A stretch of 64,000 nucleotides of DNA, from the NCBI GenBank assembly GCA_016801845.1, contig CM028928.1, positions 10,336,827-10,400,826 of the forward strand, given 5' to 3'. Position 1 is the stretch's first letter; every line of letters starts with the position of its first letter. A model generated the notes under the pieces. The model saw nothing but the letters and a program-made list of their open reading frames with translations, did not search any database and was not told the DNA's origin. This document shows positions 1-13,400 of the stretch, piece by piece. Position numbers and translations under genes: made by a program. The stretch is from Polydactylus sextarius (Eukaryota > Chordata > Actinopteri > Polynemidae).

Positions 1-1734
1 TAGTGCCGGAAGCGTTGTATCAGAACGCATGTCATCAGTGTGAATTCTATTAGTTTGTTATGTTACATAATGAAAAGATTTTTATTAATCTTGAAGGCAA
101 ATAAACACTACACAACATTTCCAATTTTGTGCTTAATGTACCATTCTCCATTTAAGTTGCTATCGTTTTAATTTTTTTGGATCTAATTTTTTTGGAAATT
201 TTTTCACATTTTTGTTAAAGGATAATATCTTATTTTAGTGCTAAAAAAAATAGTGATCAAGCTCTTTCCTATGTTGGAAAAGAAAAGTTTGATATTGAAC
301 CTCGACTATGTTAAACACTAAGCATCAAAACGCAAAACTGAAATGGCATAAAAAAAATATTTCTCACTTATACATTATTATACAGTACATTTATAAAGTG
401 ATTGCAGTTGACCGTGTCGTACAGTTACAGCAGACACAGCAAACTGTGGAGACCTGTCATGTTTTTCAAGCAGTTTCCCTGCGAGATAAAAAGGCTTGAT
501 TTGTGTCTGTGCGTCAAGGTTGAGACACGCAGATAAATGTCACATCTTCTGAAAAGGGGAATAAACGTGTATTTTTCTCCAGCTGCTTCAGAGTACAGTA
601 TAGTTGTAATTCAATACTCCCCAGTCAGAGCTTTTCAGGATTTCTACAGAGGACTGTTGTGTTTCACTGAATGTATTTCCAGCATGGAACAGGTTGTTCA
701 TCACAAGGTCTGTTGATCTTAAACACACACACACTGAGCTGGGAACTTTGAAGTGTGAAAATAAACATTTTTACCTAACCACTAATCTCTCTCCCTCTCT
801 CTCTCTCTCTCGCTCTCCCTCTCTCACTCCCTCATTCTCTCCCCCCCCTCCCTCCTTTCAATTCCAGGCATTTTAACGTGAGTTTCATTTACAAATTTCA
901 TTTCAGTTTGTCCCGTTAGTCCATTTGTTATTGTAGCAGAACCAGTGCCAGGGCCTCTGGTTAGTGAAAATGTCAGATTCTTTGATTTGATTTTATAGGA
1001 TTTCAGTAGGGACTAAAGGGGTTGTGGTTCTGGCCCTGTGCTGTGTGCTGTGTGAGTGGACTGACTACTGTTTGCATTTAAACATCCATTTGAGCCAGAT
1101 TCCCCCGGGGATTCATTTGTTTCACAGAGGGTCAATTACCTCTCAGCACCCCACAAAAAAAGGAAAAAAAAAAGATTTTCCTGTTTAGGTTAGGTGTAGG
1201 AAGAAGGTGCCTGGCTGAGGTCAGCCTTTTAATTAAGCACTATTTAAGACCAATAACAAACTGATTATTTGCCAAATGGCTCTTGCAAACTCAGAGGCTC
1301 AGTGGTTGGCATGTTAAGTGCTAACGTTTCTATGGATACAGATGCATCTCCGTTGACTTGTGCTCTCCTAACCTCTCTCTTTCTCGCTATGCCACTCACT
1401 CTACCCCCTGTGCAGTGTCATTGCCAAGTGCTAAGTAAATACATGCTCTTCATGTCCCTCGTTGCCTTTCAATATTTGGCAGCGTGGCAGCGGGGGATCA
1501 CAATGTGTGTATCTGCGAAATGTCAGTGGGTAAAAGGGGATGAGTTTAGAGCGGCACACACCATGGAGCACCTGATGTAAAGGCAAGCAGCGGGGGGAAG
1601 CTTCATCTCCGTTTCATCCGAGATGGAAAAGGCTATGCACACCACGTCAACAGCGGCCCCGCACACACAAGACCCCCCTCCCTCCTCCTCACGTCTATTT
1701 TCAATTTAGCCCCATTCAACAGATGGTGGTAGAA
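1..1734. other. Gene-free, AT-rich sequence with a polypyrimidine repeat
   Basis: No supported gene. A (CT)n/(C)n pyrimidine tract lies at about 786-862. The rest is AT-rich single-copy-looking DNA with short chance open frames only. Confidence 0.6.
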
Positions 1735-2135
1735 TACCTCACCTTGGCATTTTAATCAGACTAGAATGCCATTTAGAGTTATTATGGAGATTATATGCCA
1801 TGATCTAATGCTGTAATTGATTATCAGTTTCCTAAATATTGTTGTTTATCCTGACATTAAGGTGGATATTTGAAACAAAAGCAGTGAATCACAATTATTA
1901 TTATTTCTAACTCACCTTAACTTATCACTAATCAGATTAGATTTTATGGCAGGCAACCCATGGACACATCTGTGTCTTTTTAAGAGACTGTCGTGGCTTA
2001 ATGTATTAAAAATGCAGTAATTGATAATAATGCTGACATTATTAAGTTTTCATGTCTGCGAAATGGGGGGACTGGCTGTGCAAATAAGGCCATTTTCCAC
2101 AAAAGGATCACTGTGTTGCATAATAAAAACTGTTG
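1735..2135. promoter_or_regulatory. Candidate conserved non-coding element
   Basis: Non-repetitive block with homeodomain-type sites: TAATTGATTATCAG at 1814-1827 and TAATTGATAATAATG at 2018-2032. Each is followed by a TGACATTaag-like motif (about 1852-1861 and 2033-2046). The two halves look alike in motif order. Looks like a developmental enhancer; conservation not tested. Confidence 0.3.
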
Positions 2136-4206
2136 CCAGGGAGGGGAAGTGTGTCAGGCTGGTTTGGGGTTATGTATGACATCAAATGAGGTTTGGATTT
2201 TATGTGAAATGGTCTGGATGAGCGTGACCAGGCATGGGAAGTATCTTTAGCCTCCAGGGACTAAAAAAAAAAAAAAAACAGGAGACCCTGAAGAGCCACT
2301 GCAGGCTACTCCTCCTTTATCTCCTCCTCTTCCTCCATGCCATTTGGCCTTTGTCTTTATTTGACGTGTGTGTGTGTGCACATCTAAGTGTGTTTTTATG
2401 TGTGCATCCCCCTGACTGTGTATATGTGAGTTTGCATCTGCATCCTGTCCTTGCTCCCTGTCCCTGGCTGCACCATTGGAGGCAGCTGATGCTATCTCAT
2501 GGCAGTATTGTGGCAGCCCCTGCTGCGAATTATCAAAGGCAGCTGTTCGGAAAATACCAGAGATGCCTAATAGGAAGTGCTGATGGCCTGGATTCAGTCT
2601 CTACCCAGCAAGCCCCCCATGTCTGAAATGAAATGCACCAGATCAATTATTATAAGTGGCATACAGACTCAGTACTTGCCATATTGCTCTTGCACAGTTT
2701 ATACTAATTTAACAAAGATTTGGAGTTAAAAAAAAAAAAAAGAAGAAAAACACCCACACACACAACAATTATATATTTCACTTTAACATGACTCAGATTC
2801 TTCCTCTATTTTCTCTTTGTCTGAATGTATTTTTAGCCTAATTACAGCTAATAATTCTTGAAAAATTTGGAGGAAAAGACCCATTATTTCTATTATTTGC
2901 ACTGTGCACCAAAGCTTACGGGGTTTGATTGTGTTTTGTTTGAACAAGTCAGTTAATGAATGCCAATCACTGGATGCTGGTAGTTCTCGCGCATATCTGC
3001 TGATCTGGGGGTCCCAGCAGATCTTGGCTAAACACCGGGCGAGGCAAAAACAAATCTGTCTGTCAGTATGGGGTTAGGAGTCCTAATTAGGGGTCCTGAC
3101 TCTCTGTCCACGGCTCCAAGTCAAGCGTCAGTTCTTCATGATTGGTACAAATCTCGTTTTTCTAAGCCTCAAAGGTTCGCAGGGAGGGTCAGTCGCTCGC
3201 CATGATGGTGATTTGCTTGTACCTTTAAAAGGCCATTGATTACATAATTAGAAAAGGGAAAATGTTGCACCACTGTTGATAGAAGTGGGGGTTGGGGGGT
3301 GAGAACTTTGTGCATTGAATGTGGAAGCATGACAATGAGAGCAGAAGTCAGAGTTAGATAGTAAGCAGTTAGGCTGTAAGAAATTGCCAAATAGATACAG
3401 TGGTAGTAGTTAATGGTGCAAATGTGCTTTTTTAGGTAGTAAAAACTTTAGGTTATCAGTTGTTGATATTATTATATTAAAAGTCAATAAAATATACAGT
3501 GGAAACCCACTTTTGCTTCATAAATAAAGATGTCTAACTAATACTGTCTTATTTGGAATTTGTTATGAAGTGTCTAGGTCAGGTATTTATTCTGAAATTC
3601 AGCTTCTCACTTTCTTTTTGCTGTAGCATTGTTATCCTGATTAGTTTCTTGAGTTATGCCCAAACAGCATCAGCAAGATTCTGGGCAACGGTTCACACAA
3701 GTTTCTCATCTCACAGATCATTTCTCCTTTACCACTGACTCATAAGGGGAAAAAAAGCTTGATCTTAGTGAGTTACTTCTGGGAAACACAGCTGGGTCAG
3801 TTTTACATTGTAACAACATCACCTTTACTGGTAAAAAAAAAAAAAGATAATCTAGTGAGATTACAGTGGTGAAAGGTTTATAGGAAGTGAGATTAACAGC
3901 AATTTATGGACTGAAGTTTCATAACAATGTTTTTAAGGTTAACAGTCGAAAATGCTGCAAAGCATTTAGAAAAGCTACTCTATATGTCTCTGTCTGTGCA
4001 GGTTATGAATGGCCTGGTCCACGAACACTCAGTGGGAGCAAAGGCCACATGCACAAAAGCAAAATAAACTGCAGGGGAAGGAAGTAGTCAACATTAACAA
4101 GGATCCAATAAGTAGATTAAATGTAAAACACTGGCCCTGGTAATTGATGTGATCCTAACTGTGTGTGTACATGTGTGTGAAAGTTTGTCGGGGCCTGTAT
4201 AGATGT

Positions 4207-4249
<43 letters not shown>

Positions 4250-5205
4250 TGAGTGTGTGTGAGTGTTGTAAATATGGGCTCAGTGTGTGGACATAATTGC
4301 TCCCAGATCTGCAGCATAACTCTATGGGTTGATTAGCAAACGTCTCTACTGTAAATAGTTGCCACTAATCATGCAACACCATGGGTATTTGCATAAATGG
4401 GCAGAGCAGAAATCAACAAGAAACAAATTTACCTCATGTTTTGTTTTGTCCCCCCAACCCCTACCTCATGCTGTGTTCGGTGGCAGTGATATAGCTGTGG
4501 TTTTAAACAATCCACAAAACGAATGTTTTCCCATACTTATCAAGTTTAACCTGGAAATAGCAAGACAATCAGAACACAGGGTCTTGCAGTTGGTCTCCTA
4601 ATGTTATTTTGGCCTTCACATAATAGAAAGGAAGGATTAGAACAGATCTTGATTGTTCATTTCCTTATCCACTCACTAACAACTGCTTACTAACTGTGCC
4701 TCCTATAGTCATACTGAATAAACTGAGCTGCTGACAGTATGAAGGAGTTTTTGAAATTTAGTTGAATAATCACCTACATGATACAATCTAGATTTGCACC
4801 AAATCTATATTTGCACCTAAAGTGTGACTAATAGTTGTATCCCTTTCCTAATAGACTGTATTTTAAGATGTATGGCCAAATAAAAACATTAAACCGCACA
4901 TCACAAAAGATGATTTCTGCCAGTTTACTTTGTCTATTTTGTTGAGACTCACCAGCCCATAGTTCAAACTCACCAGCCCATTGCTCTCTCTATGTATTCA
5001 TTGGATATGAACTACAACAAACCGCAAGGGAGGCACAGATGGACATGTTAGAAAAGGCAGAATCTGGGGGAAAGAAGTCGTTTGCAAGGCTAGCTATGAT
5101 TATCAACACACAAAGCTGCTCTTCCCAGTAACTTTCTTGGGCATATGCACTCCTGTCAACAAGAGGGTCTAGCTTTTTAACACCACATATTATATGATTA
5201 TAAAG
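2136..5205. other. Gene-free stretch with simple repeats
   Basis: Contains A runs (2264-2278, 2729-2741), a (GT)19 array at 4209-4247 and a 21-bp direct repeat (actcaccagcccat twice, about 4946-4981). Sequence just before 5206 may be the untranslated or 5' coding part of the LINE but is not recognisable. No gene seen. Confidence 0.6.
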
Positions 5206-6051
5206 GAGACCTGGTTGCATAAAAATGTCCTAGCTGCAGCCATCTAGACAATGGACTCTAGTAACAGCTGAGGTGGAGTTGGTGTACGGATACTACTGCT
5301 ACCCAGACCTGGAATTCCTAGTGCTAAAATGTAGGCCTTTCTACTTGCCAAGAGAATTTACTTTGGTTTCCATAATGACTGAGTATAAACACTCTTGAGT
5401 TAATGCTAAGACAGTTATAAGAGAACAAAACAAAGAACCAGACAGTGTTTTTATTGTTTTGGGGAAATCGACCAGTCCAGTCTCAAGACAGTGTTGCCCA
5501 AACTCCACAAGAATGTTGATGTTCAGAAAAGTGTAGAACTCTGGAGTGATCATTTGTCGTCTCTTCTAACACCAGCATACAAACTTCAACAGATCCAAAC
5601 AGCAGGACTGTTTTTGAAACTATAGGACAAGAATTTGTTGTACACCTAGACACTACCTGCTACATCTCATCAGTATTGGCACTGTCAAAAAGAACATTGC
5701 AGTGACCCCAAATCAGAAACCCTGGTTTTATAACAACATGCAGGAGCCATTTAACGTCCAGGACACAGCACTCAAAAAAAAGCCTACAGAAAATAAGGGA
5801 CGATCTGAAGGGAGGCACCAAAAGTTAAAACCTGACCACAGTCCCCTCTACCCCCCCTCTAGTTTCAATTCCAGTTCTCTTACAAAGCCAAAAGATCCAC
5901 AGACAACGCTATCTTACTAACACTTCACACTGTCCTCATTCACCTGAAGAGCTCCAACACCTATGTCAGATGTTTTTTTTGTTTTTTTTTTGTTGACTTT
6001 AGATCAGCTATCAATACCATGAACTGCAGACCTAAATTCCTAGGAATTTAG
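5206..6051 (+). mobile_element. Degenerate non-LTR retrotransposon (L2/Rex-like LINE) fragment
   Basis: Broken + strand coding remnants in the right order for an APE-type LINE. ETWLH at 5206 and PDLEFLVLKCRPFYLPREF from 5303 come from the endonuclease domain. SDHLSSLLTPAYKL at 5545 is the endonuclease C-terminal SDH motif. PNQKPW near 5705 is in the linker. LHTVLIHLKSSNTYVR (from about 5923) and VDFRSAINT (about 5990-6018) are from the reverse transcriptase around the first palm motif. Frames shift several times, stops are frequent, and most of the RT between linker and palm is missing. Dead copy, 5' and 3' truncated. Confidence 0.75.
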
Positions 6052-8044
6052 ACTACACGTCTACTACACATACTCATACACATCATACACGGTGTGTAGT
6101 ACTGGAGGAAGTGCCAAAATAACCAAACGAAGGATCATAACAGCACAATATTTCCATTTTAAAAATAAAAAGTACATACTGAAGTAAATATCACTTTAAT
6201 TTGACAGTACAAGCAAAAACAAGATGCACATTGTGCTAACTAGTACTATGATAGCTGATTGATTGAATTGTTATCAAACAAACAGTCTGTGTTAGTCTCT
6301 TGTTCCATTAAGTTATTGGAAAATGTTTTTGCCTGAGATTGCTGCAGTGCAAATAACAGTAAAACAAATTTTTCTAACTTGCAGGTTTCACAAACAATTG
6401 TTTTTCACTCTGTGTCGTGAAAAAAGCACAGAAGCAGGTTTTATTCGATCCCTTAAAATGCGTTGTAAAGGGTCTCTTTGGCACTAATGGAAGAATTCAA
6501 CAGACACGAGATAGTACATATGCTGTGATGTGGTGTTGAATGGAGATTTAGCGTTAAGCTTGTGTTTTCTTAAAACTTCACTGAATAAACCAGTATTCTA
6601 ATGTCTATATACTTTTAGTCACTAGTCCCTAATATCAGATATAGAGTCTCAGATACAGCCCACAGGAGCATACCGGCATCAGATGTACCAGACTTCCATT
6701 GTCTTGGTAACAACAATATTACGTTGTTGTAAGAGTATAAGTATGCTACAAAGATCATGGAACAGTCATGAATGAAAAAACAAACAAACAATAATAACCA
6801 TTACACAGGAAGCAAAGAACGCCTTCTTGTGTGAAAGTCTGTTTTGTCAAACCTATCCATAAGTTTAAGAGTCCTAATTATATTAAAATATAACTGCTGT
6901 CTTGAAGTAGCATATTAATGAACTTGGTGAAGATAAAGTAAAGAAGGTAGTTTTGTTATTTTAAATACAAATGTTCAAGTCTCTACAGCCCTTTCTGTTC
7001 AATCAATCAATCAATCAATCAATGGGACCATATATAGATAAAGAAACTTTCAAGCTCACACTGCATATCAAAACTGCATATCTTTTCTTAAGAGTTTAAT
7101 TTCATATACTGTTCTCACACTAGTTAAATAAGGTTCATGTAAACTACATAAAGAGCAGATTCTTATGAACCTACTGGATACTGTAGGATCTGAGCCAATC
7201 TTGGATATATGTGTGCTGCTTTTCATTCTACTATAGAATTTCAGTTGCCAATGTTAACATTCATTACTGAAATACAGTAGGACCTCACATTCAAACCCCA
7301 GCTGTCAACAGAACCCATTAGGGTGTATTGGTATGTCTTAAAATAGAGCCTGAAAACTTAAATGTTTCTGTTGCTGCAAATTACTGATAAATTGCCATCC
7401 AATGTAAGCAAAATGCTTTTCAGTGCTCATAAACAACCAGATAGCATGTTATACCATTGCCTTTAACATGCTGCCACTTTCAATGCTGTGTTAGGATGAC
7501 AGAAGCCCAAGGCAAAGTTAGAAAACACTAAATATATGCCATTGTGGTTAATAGATTGAACAAAATCCAAGACACTCAAAGATTATCTATTGAGAAGCTG
7601 TCAAATAGGGACAATGCATGCCATATCCGTTCTCGAAGACTCTGCATTACTGTAAACCCATACACCTTGGTGCGAAAAAGAAAAAAAAGAAAAACACAAG
7701 GAATCGGGAAAATGAGGATAAAAATAAATATAGGATAAGATTACCCAAGGGCACGTTGAGTGGAATTAAGCAAGCGTTTATTCTGCTAAGCGTATGTTCC
7801 CTGTACACTGCAGATCCTAAATCCCAAGTCCAAAGTACAATACAGTGTGTAAGGGTATGGATAGTGTCGGAATGTTAATGGTTTTCCGATAATTACCGCT
7901 ATCTGTGCACTGTAATCCATCATCCAACAGTTATAAACAACAAATGTACATCTGTTTATTTTCTCGTTGACAGGCGCACCAGGCTCTGTGCAAAGTTTGA
8001 TTTTGTAGAAAAGTTTACCCGCTTCTAAATAAAACAAAGGTAAT
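6052..8044. other. Gene-free AT-rich stretch
   Basis: Only an (AATC)n array at about 7001-7023 and scattered short A runs. No gene or recognised element. Confidence 0.6.
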
Positions 8045-8240
8045 CTCCGCTTTGAACCGTGACTGGCGTCGCACGATACCGCATCAGTGGGTGGAGCATG
8101 GCGGAGAAAACAGCAATTTTATGAAAGGGCGATGGCTGAAAAAGTGCAGTTATCAGAAATAGACGAATTGCGGAAACATGGGTAAACATCGCCTCCACCC
8201 AGCTGACAGGGGGGTTATTCCTTATTTAAGAGGTGGGACA
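8045..8240. promoter_or_regulatory. Small CpG cluster; possible regulatory element
   Basis: CpG-containing stretch (actggcgtcgcacgatacc, gaattgcggaaac, catcgcctcc) within AT-rich, CpG-poor DNA, followed by cttatttaagagg, a weak TATA-like sequence. Could be an enhancer or promoter of an unknown non-coding RNA. Weak evidence. Confidence 0.22.
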
Positions 8241-9284
8241 AGTTCTTTTTGTGCTTAAATGTAAGACTTTAATTGGCTAATATAACAGCCGTCCAAAGTC
8301 AAATGAAATAAAAACTTTGCATAACTGCAACTGAAAATGTATTTAGCATTGATTGTGGTTAATTTTTGTTCATTTTGAGCTCATATGTTCCATTGTGTAA
8401 ATGAGCATTAATGGCTTTTTACTCATTTGATCCTGATGGAAACTCAACATGACAGAGTCATTTATAAACCCATCCCAAACAATGGCTTGTCCGCTGCTAG
8501 TTGTCAAGCTTAACACGTTTAACCTTTTGCGCAAGATTGGCCATCTTTGCTTTCAACCCAGCGACACAATGTCATTCTCGCAGTAATGAAGACAGGGAAA
8601 TCAATTGATGAATGAAAGATTAGTCTATAGACAGAAAGTTAATTAGAGGCATTTGGCCAGAATGAGGAATGAGCCCAAATGAATGGATTCCAGCTCTATA
8701 ATCAGAATATACTACATTTAACATCACGAGAAGCAAAATTGGCAATAATGATTTTATTGATTTTAAGGACATCTGTTTATTTGAATGAAAATGTGTGGCC
8801 ACGTCAGTGTGTGTGACATATTTTTGCATCAAGCATTCATGGACGGATCTTTTCTTGTAATTACAACAAGTTTTCAAAGTGTTTGGATTACTTTATTGCC
8901 ACAAATGTCCTTTGATCATCTTGCCAGCACAGAGATTCAAATTCAAAGCCTCTTATGCTAATGGAAACATCCACGATTACAGCTCCCAGTTGGGGGCTAT
9001 GTTGTGTAAATGGTGTGTGTTGGGAAGGATGATGTCAAAGACATTCCTCTTCATTTATTGTGTGATATCCAAGAAAAGCAACGTGTAATGTACATAATGC
9101 AATTACATGGACGCTTTCAACAAACGTATGTATGTGCTGTAGCACATGCTTATACGTATGCATTGTACCATACGCATTAACATCTCCCCTTGCATGAACA
9201 CAGTAAACACTTTATACATTAGTGTTGATTATCACACCCACACACTCAATGACTGACTTCATGCATCCTTTTTCAAAGTGTATG
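8241..9284. other. Gene-free stretch, complex sequence
   Basis: No repeats of note. Contains cattaatggctttttactc and similar ATTA-bearing segments that may be regulatory. No supported gene. Confidence 0.5.
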
Positions 9285-9720
9285 ATTAACTGTATTATGG
9301 CTGATCTGCAACACAGGCCTCCTTAGCATGAGTAATTGATTTGCGAGCATTATGGCTGTACACTGTCTTTTGCCTATTCATTAATCATACAGGCGTTGTT
9401 TGACTAAAACAATGTAGTGAGTAATGATATTGATGAAGTCTTGTCTGTACACAGTTGTCTGGGGAAATGGAAATATAAAGCTAAACAGAGCAGATGTCTC
9501 ATAATGCCGGAATTAAGTGATTAGAATAATCGTCTTTGTGCTAATAATCTCAAACAGCAACATCCGCTCTGCCACAGCTGATTGTGTATTTCTTGTGATT
9601 GTTGAGAAAAGGCAGGCACATGCTTGTTTTGTCACTGTTTCAGCTAATTTCCCATAATCCACTCTGATAAGGCTCTGTGGTCCTCACCTACCTATGCTGC
9701 ACAGTGATGTGATGCACATT
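9285..9720. promoter_or_regulatory. Candidate conserved non-coding element
   Basis: Complex, repeat-free sequence containing TAATTGATTTGCGAGCAT (9333-9350), TTCATTAATCATAC (9377-9390), two copies of attatggctg, and later gctaattt/gtaattt-type ATTA sites. This homeodomain/POU-like motif density resembles vertebrate enhancers. Inference only. Confidence 0.3.
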
Positions 9721-10119
9721 AGTCAATTAATAGTGTGTTAAATGACAGAGGTTCCAGTCAATTGAGTTTCTCTTGGGAACAGGGGTTTCCATTGTCCTAC
9801 AATTCAAGATGGAGAGAGGAGACAGAAACAGAGATGCTGAGAAAACCTTTGCTCCATTTGAATGTCACTACAGGCATATCACATATGTTTTATTTATGTT
9901 TACGCCTTCTATATTACAGTATAATGTAACATTCTGGTCTATAGCACTCTACCACCTCTTGGTAATTAAATCCTAGTTCTACTTCAACCAACCTCATTAA
10001 TACCTAACCATTCAGTTGCATGTAAGTAATCTTTAATAAGTTAGCACTTGTGAGAAACTATTTATAACACATCATATATTCAAATATCCCATCCCCCCAA
10101 CCTCATCCACCCCCACTGT

Positions 10120-10400
10120 CTGAGCCAAACGGTTGTGGCCCACATATCAAACAGAGATCTTTAGTGCCTTGCATTCTCACCGAAAGAAAGAGGGGAAAAT
10201 GGCCCCCTATTATGCGACCCTCAGCCCAGACCTTACCTCCTGACAAGGGTATTAAAATGAAATAAATCAGCCATTAAGAAGCAGGCGCTGGCAATTGAAA
10301 CCTTATTAATGCGGCAGGCAGAGAGAAGGAGTCCCAGCATGATGTGACAATGGAGCACCACAGTGCCCCTTTAATTGCATTTTGGCCAGGTTGTTTTTTA
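10120..10400. promoter_or_regulatory. Candidate conserved non-coding element
   Basis: Repeat-free block with balanced base composition in otherwise AT-rich DNA. Motifs include gccattaagaagcagg, ggcaattgaaacc, ttattaatgcggc and ccctttaattgcattttggcc. Looks constrained but was not tested. Confidence 0.3.
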
Positions 10401-13400
10401 ACCCTTTCCTCAGACTAGCTGAGGATAACAGATGTATGTTAGAGATAAGTGTGTGGAAACAGTCATATAGTTGATGTCACACACATTCAGTATATGAAAA
10501 AGTAACTATTCCATGTCATTCTTTGGGCCACTTCATAATTTCAAACATCCATTAATAGTGACGGTCAGTCCTTCAACCTGCCATAAATACCATTCTCTAT
10601 GTGTTGTCAACGATCAGGCCCCATCAATGTTGTATAGGTTCCTTTCCCATTAGCTTCGCTGTTAGACCAGACACCAGGTGATGGATCATGGCCCTGTCTG
10701 GACCTCATTTGGGTGATGTATCACTAGTGTTCCCTGTGAAGTGTGTAGGTGATTATACACAAACACAAAGACAAACACAAACACTCATACAGTGTGAAAG
10801 ACAACAAATTGGTCTCCAGCAATTTGAGACTCCCACTCACAGTGTCCTTGATATGAGCGAATGTTGAAATATATTATTGCTATATAAACTATTCTCTGTG
10901 GTGGCACACAAGTTTGGTGGTATGAGGCATTATTCTGTTGTAGAGATTGTAGGCAGGGTAAAGGAGTCCAGCACTATTAATATTAAATAGACAAACAGAT
11001 GCAAAGAACAAAGGCAACAGACACATCGATTTCTTTAAAACTGGTCACTTTAGTAATTAAAACCAAACCTCATAAATGTTAATAAATTTTGTTTAAAAAT
11101 GTAATTTTGTAACACCACTCTTAAATTTATAGCTGTTAAATATATTATTTCCTTGCCCGCCTAGACAGAATGTGCTGTGGCAAAACAAATGAAGGCATCC
11201 ATGAGAGGTGTTAGTGCTTATTTGAAATTTCATCAGGAGTACTCCTTCACCTGTCACTGGTTATTGATATATTCATTAGAAAGCCCTATTCTCTTTCTGT
11301 GGTATCAGTTTCTCTTGACAGTAGCACTGTTGACAACATCAGTCAATGAATCACTTTACAATTATGATTGTTGATGGCCCATGACACAAACTTGGAGGGT
11401 ATGTCATTATATGAACATTAAAGTGATACACAAGGATGCTGGGATGGAGGACCAGGGTTCCTGCAACCCCACCCCCATCCCACTGATGCCTTCATTTAAA
11501 ACAAGGCCCTGTCTTCTGTAGCTTTATCCCCCACAATAACATTACTATATCTTTTTAGTGGACACACCATGGCATTTGATCAGGCAAGTGTGATTGCATT
11601 GATTTTTTTGTGTCTTAAATGGTGTCTGCTTTGTGTGCAGTAACTTCATTGGAATCAAAGGTGTCTAACTGCAAAGTTTATTTTAATCCTATACATTTTG
11701 AAGACATTTCAGTCATCACCAGATTAGTTTTGCCAATGTAACCTAGATATTAGTCACATTAAGGTCATTGTCAAGGTTACAAGATAAATAATTTGGTACA
11801 TCTAAGTCAGCAGCTTTCATTCTACAAAGAAAATGACTCTTGAGGCATCAATGTAACATAACATTTATGCATAATGTAACATTTTTATACATCTTTTAAT
11901 GCACGTACATTCTGACAATGTTGGACTTGAAATCTGTGAAGCCGAGAGGCTTCAAAGATTATTCTTGTTCCTGCATCTAAATGAGATGTTGAAATGTGTA
12001 ATTTTCGAACAACACAGCTCATAACAAGGCCACACATATCTGTTGGCCACTTGAAAATCTTAAGTGCTGGGCCAGAAGCCAATGTTAATTTACCACCTGC
12101 TGAGTTCTACATAACATGATATCACAGTGTAGCCAATTTACCCCAAGTACCCTAGGTTTAAACAGCCAAAAAGCTGTTTACCTGTTAAGTTAAGTATTTT
12201 AAGTAGGTAAGTTATCCATTTTCCCACAACCTACCTTATCTAACCTTACTTTAGCTATTTACCTCTAGCTCTAAATGTCAGGTCTTGTAGTCATCAATAT
12301 GTGTCTGTAAGACTATTCAGTAAGAGAAAGAGAGAAGGGTTTTTTCCACTTGAGTTGTGCCCCTCATTCAGAGTCCAGAATAGCTTGTAGCCGCAGTACA
12401 TTGTGGTGGATGTTAAAACTAGTATCATTCAGGAAATTGTTTTCTCTTCCTCTTCTGTGATCTACATAACCACAAAAAGGCGAGTGAGTTTAGAAAGAAG
12501 CTCTTTGATTCTCAGGGACTAAAATTTGACCAGTCATCACCGTTGATGATTTCTGGTTTCCAGTTTCCTGTAATAATGGCAACGTAAGGTTATTCAAACC
12601 AAGTGTTGATATTTTCAATGTGCTGACCTGGATGAAAAATTTTGTTTGTAAGGAAATCTTTGTGTATGTAAACATAATCAGCGCTGTCGTAATATTCATA
12701 GGATAAAAAGTTGCGGTTGATCTCTCTATGGGGTGTGTATATTTCACCGCTCTCCTGCTGCAAGAAAATGTGTGTCCCTTTGAGAGGTAGATCCTCATCT
12801 CCTTTTCACATTCCTCCTCACACACACAAACAGAAAAACACATGTGACTGGCCTTGTTGCCATAGCAGGCTAACGGGTTGCGGTAGTGGTAGATTTGATT
12901 GCTCGGCTGGTGCTGAAATGAAGAAGAGGAGACAGGACTAAATGAAACTCCATCCATCTTAATGAAACACAATTATTTTCCACTTATTAATCATTGAAAA
13001 ATCAATATGTCTCTTCTCGGCCCAGTGTCAGCTGGATTTGTCATTCGAGGCTGAGCTGTTATGTATCATCCTTTGATGCCAGGACAGTCATGAGTTCAGT
13101 CACCTGTGTCCTTTAGGATGGGAACAGGAGGGGGGGGGAGAGAGAGAGAAAAAAATATGGATGGACACAGACACTTGTGTAGTGGATAGAACAGGGGAGA
13201 GGGATCGAATTTGAGAGGAAAAGTATGCGGGAGGGAAGGAGAGCAGGAACAAAAAAAAGAATAAATGAATTTAAGAGAGAGAGAGAGGGATGAAGGGCTG
13301 ATCACTCTGTCTACTCCCCACTCTCTGAGACAAATGGGAGCTCATTAATGGCTGTTGGTGACTGTGTGTTTTTTCAAAGATCAATTTACTAAACACATAG

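Noticed and set aside
2234..2626. 130-codon + strand open frame with a leucine-rich hydrophobic stretch
   Set aside because: Starts by an A run, contains translated TG repeats, and shows no signal-peptide cleavage pattern or family match.
12490..12972. Longest open frame in the desert (160 codons, - strand)
   Set aside because: No domain, odd composition, no splice or start context; consistent with chance in AT-rich DNA.
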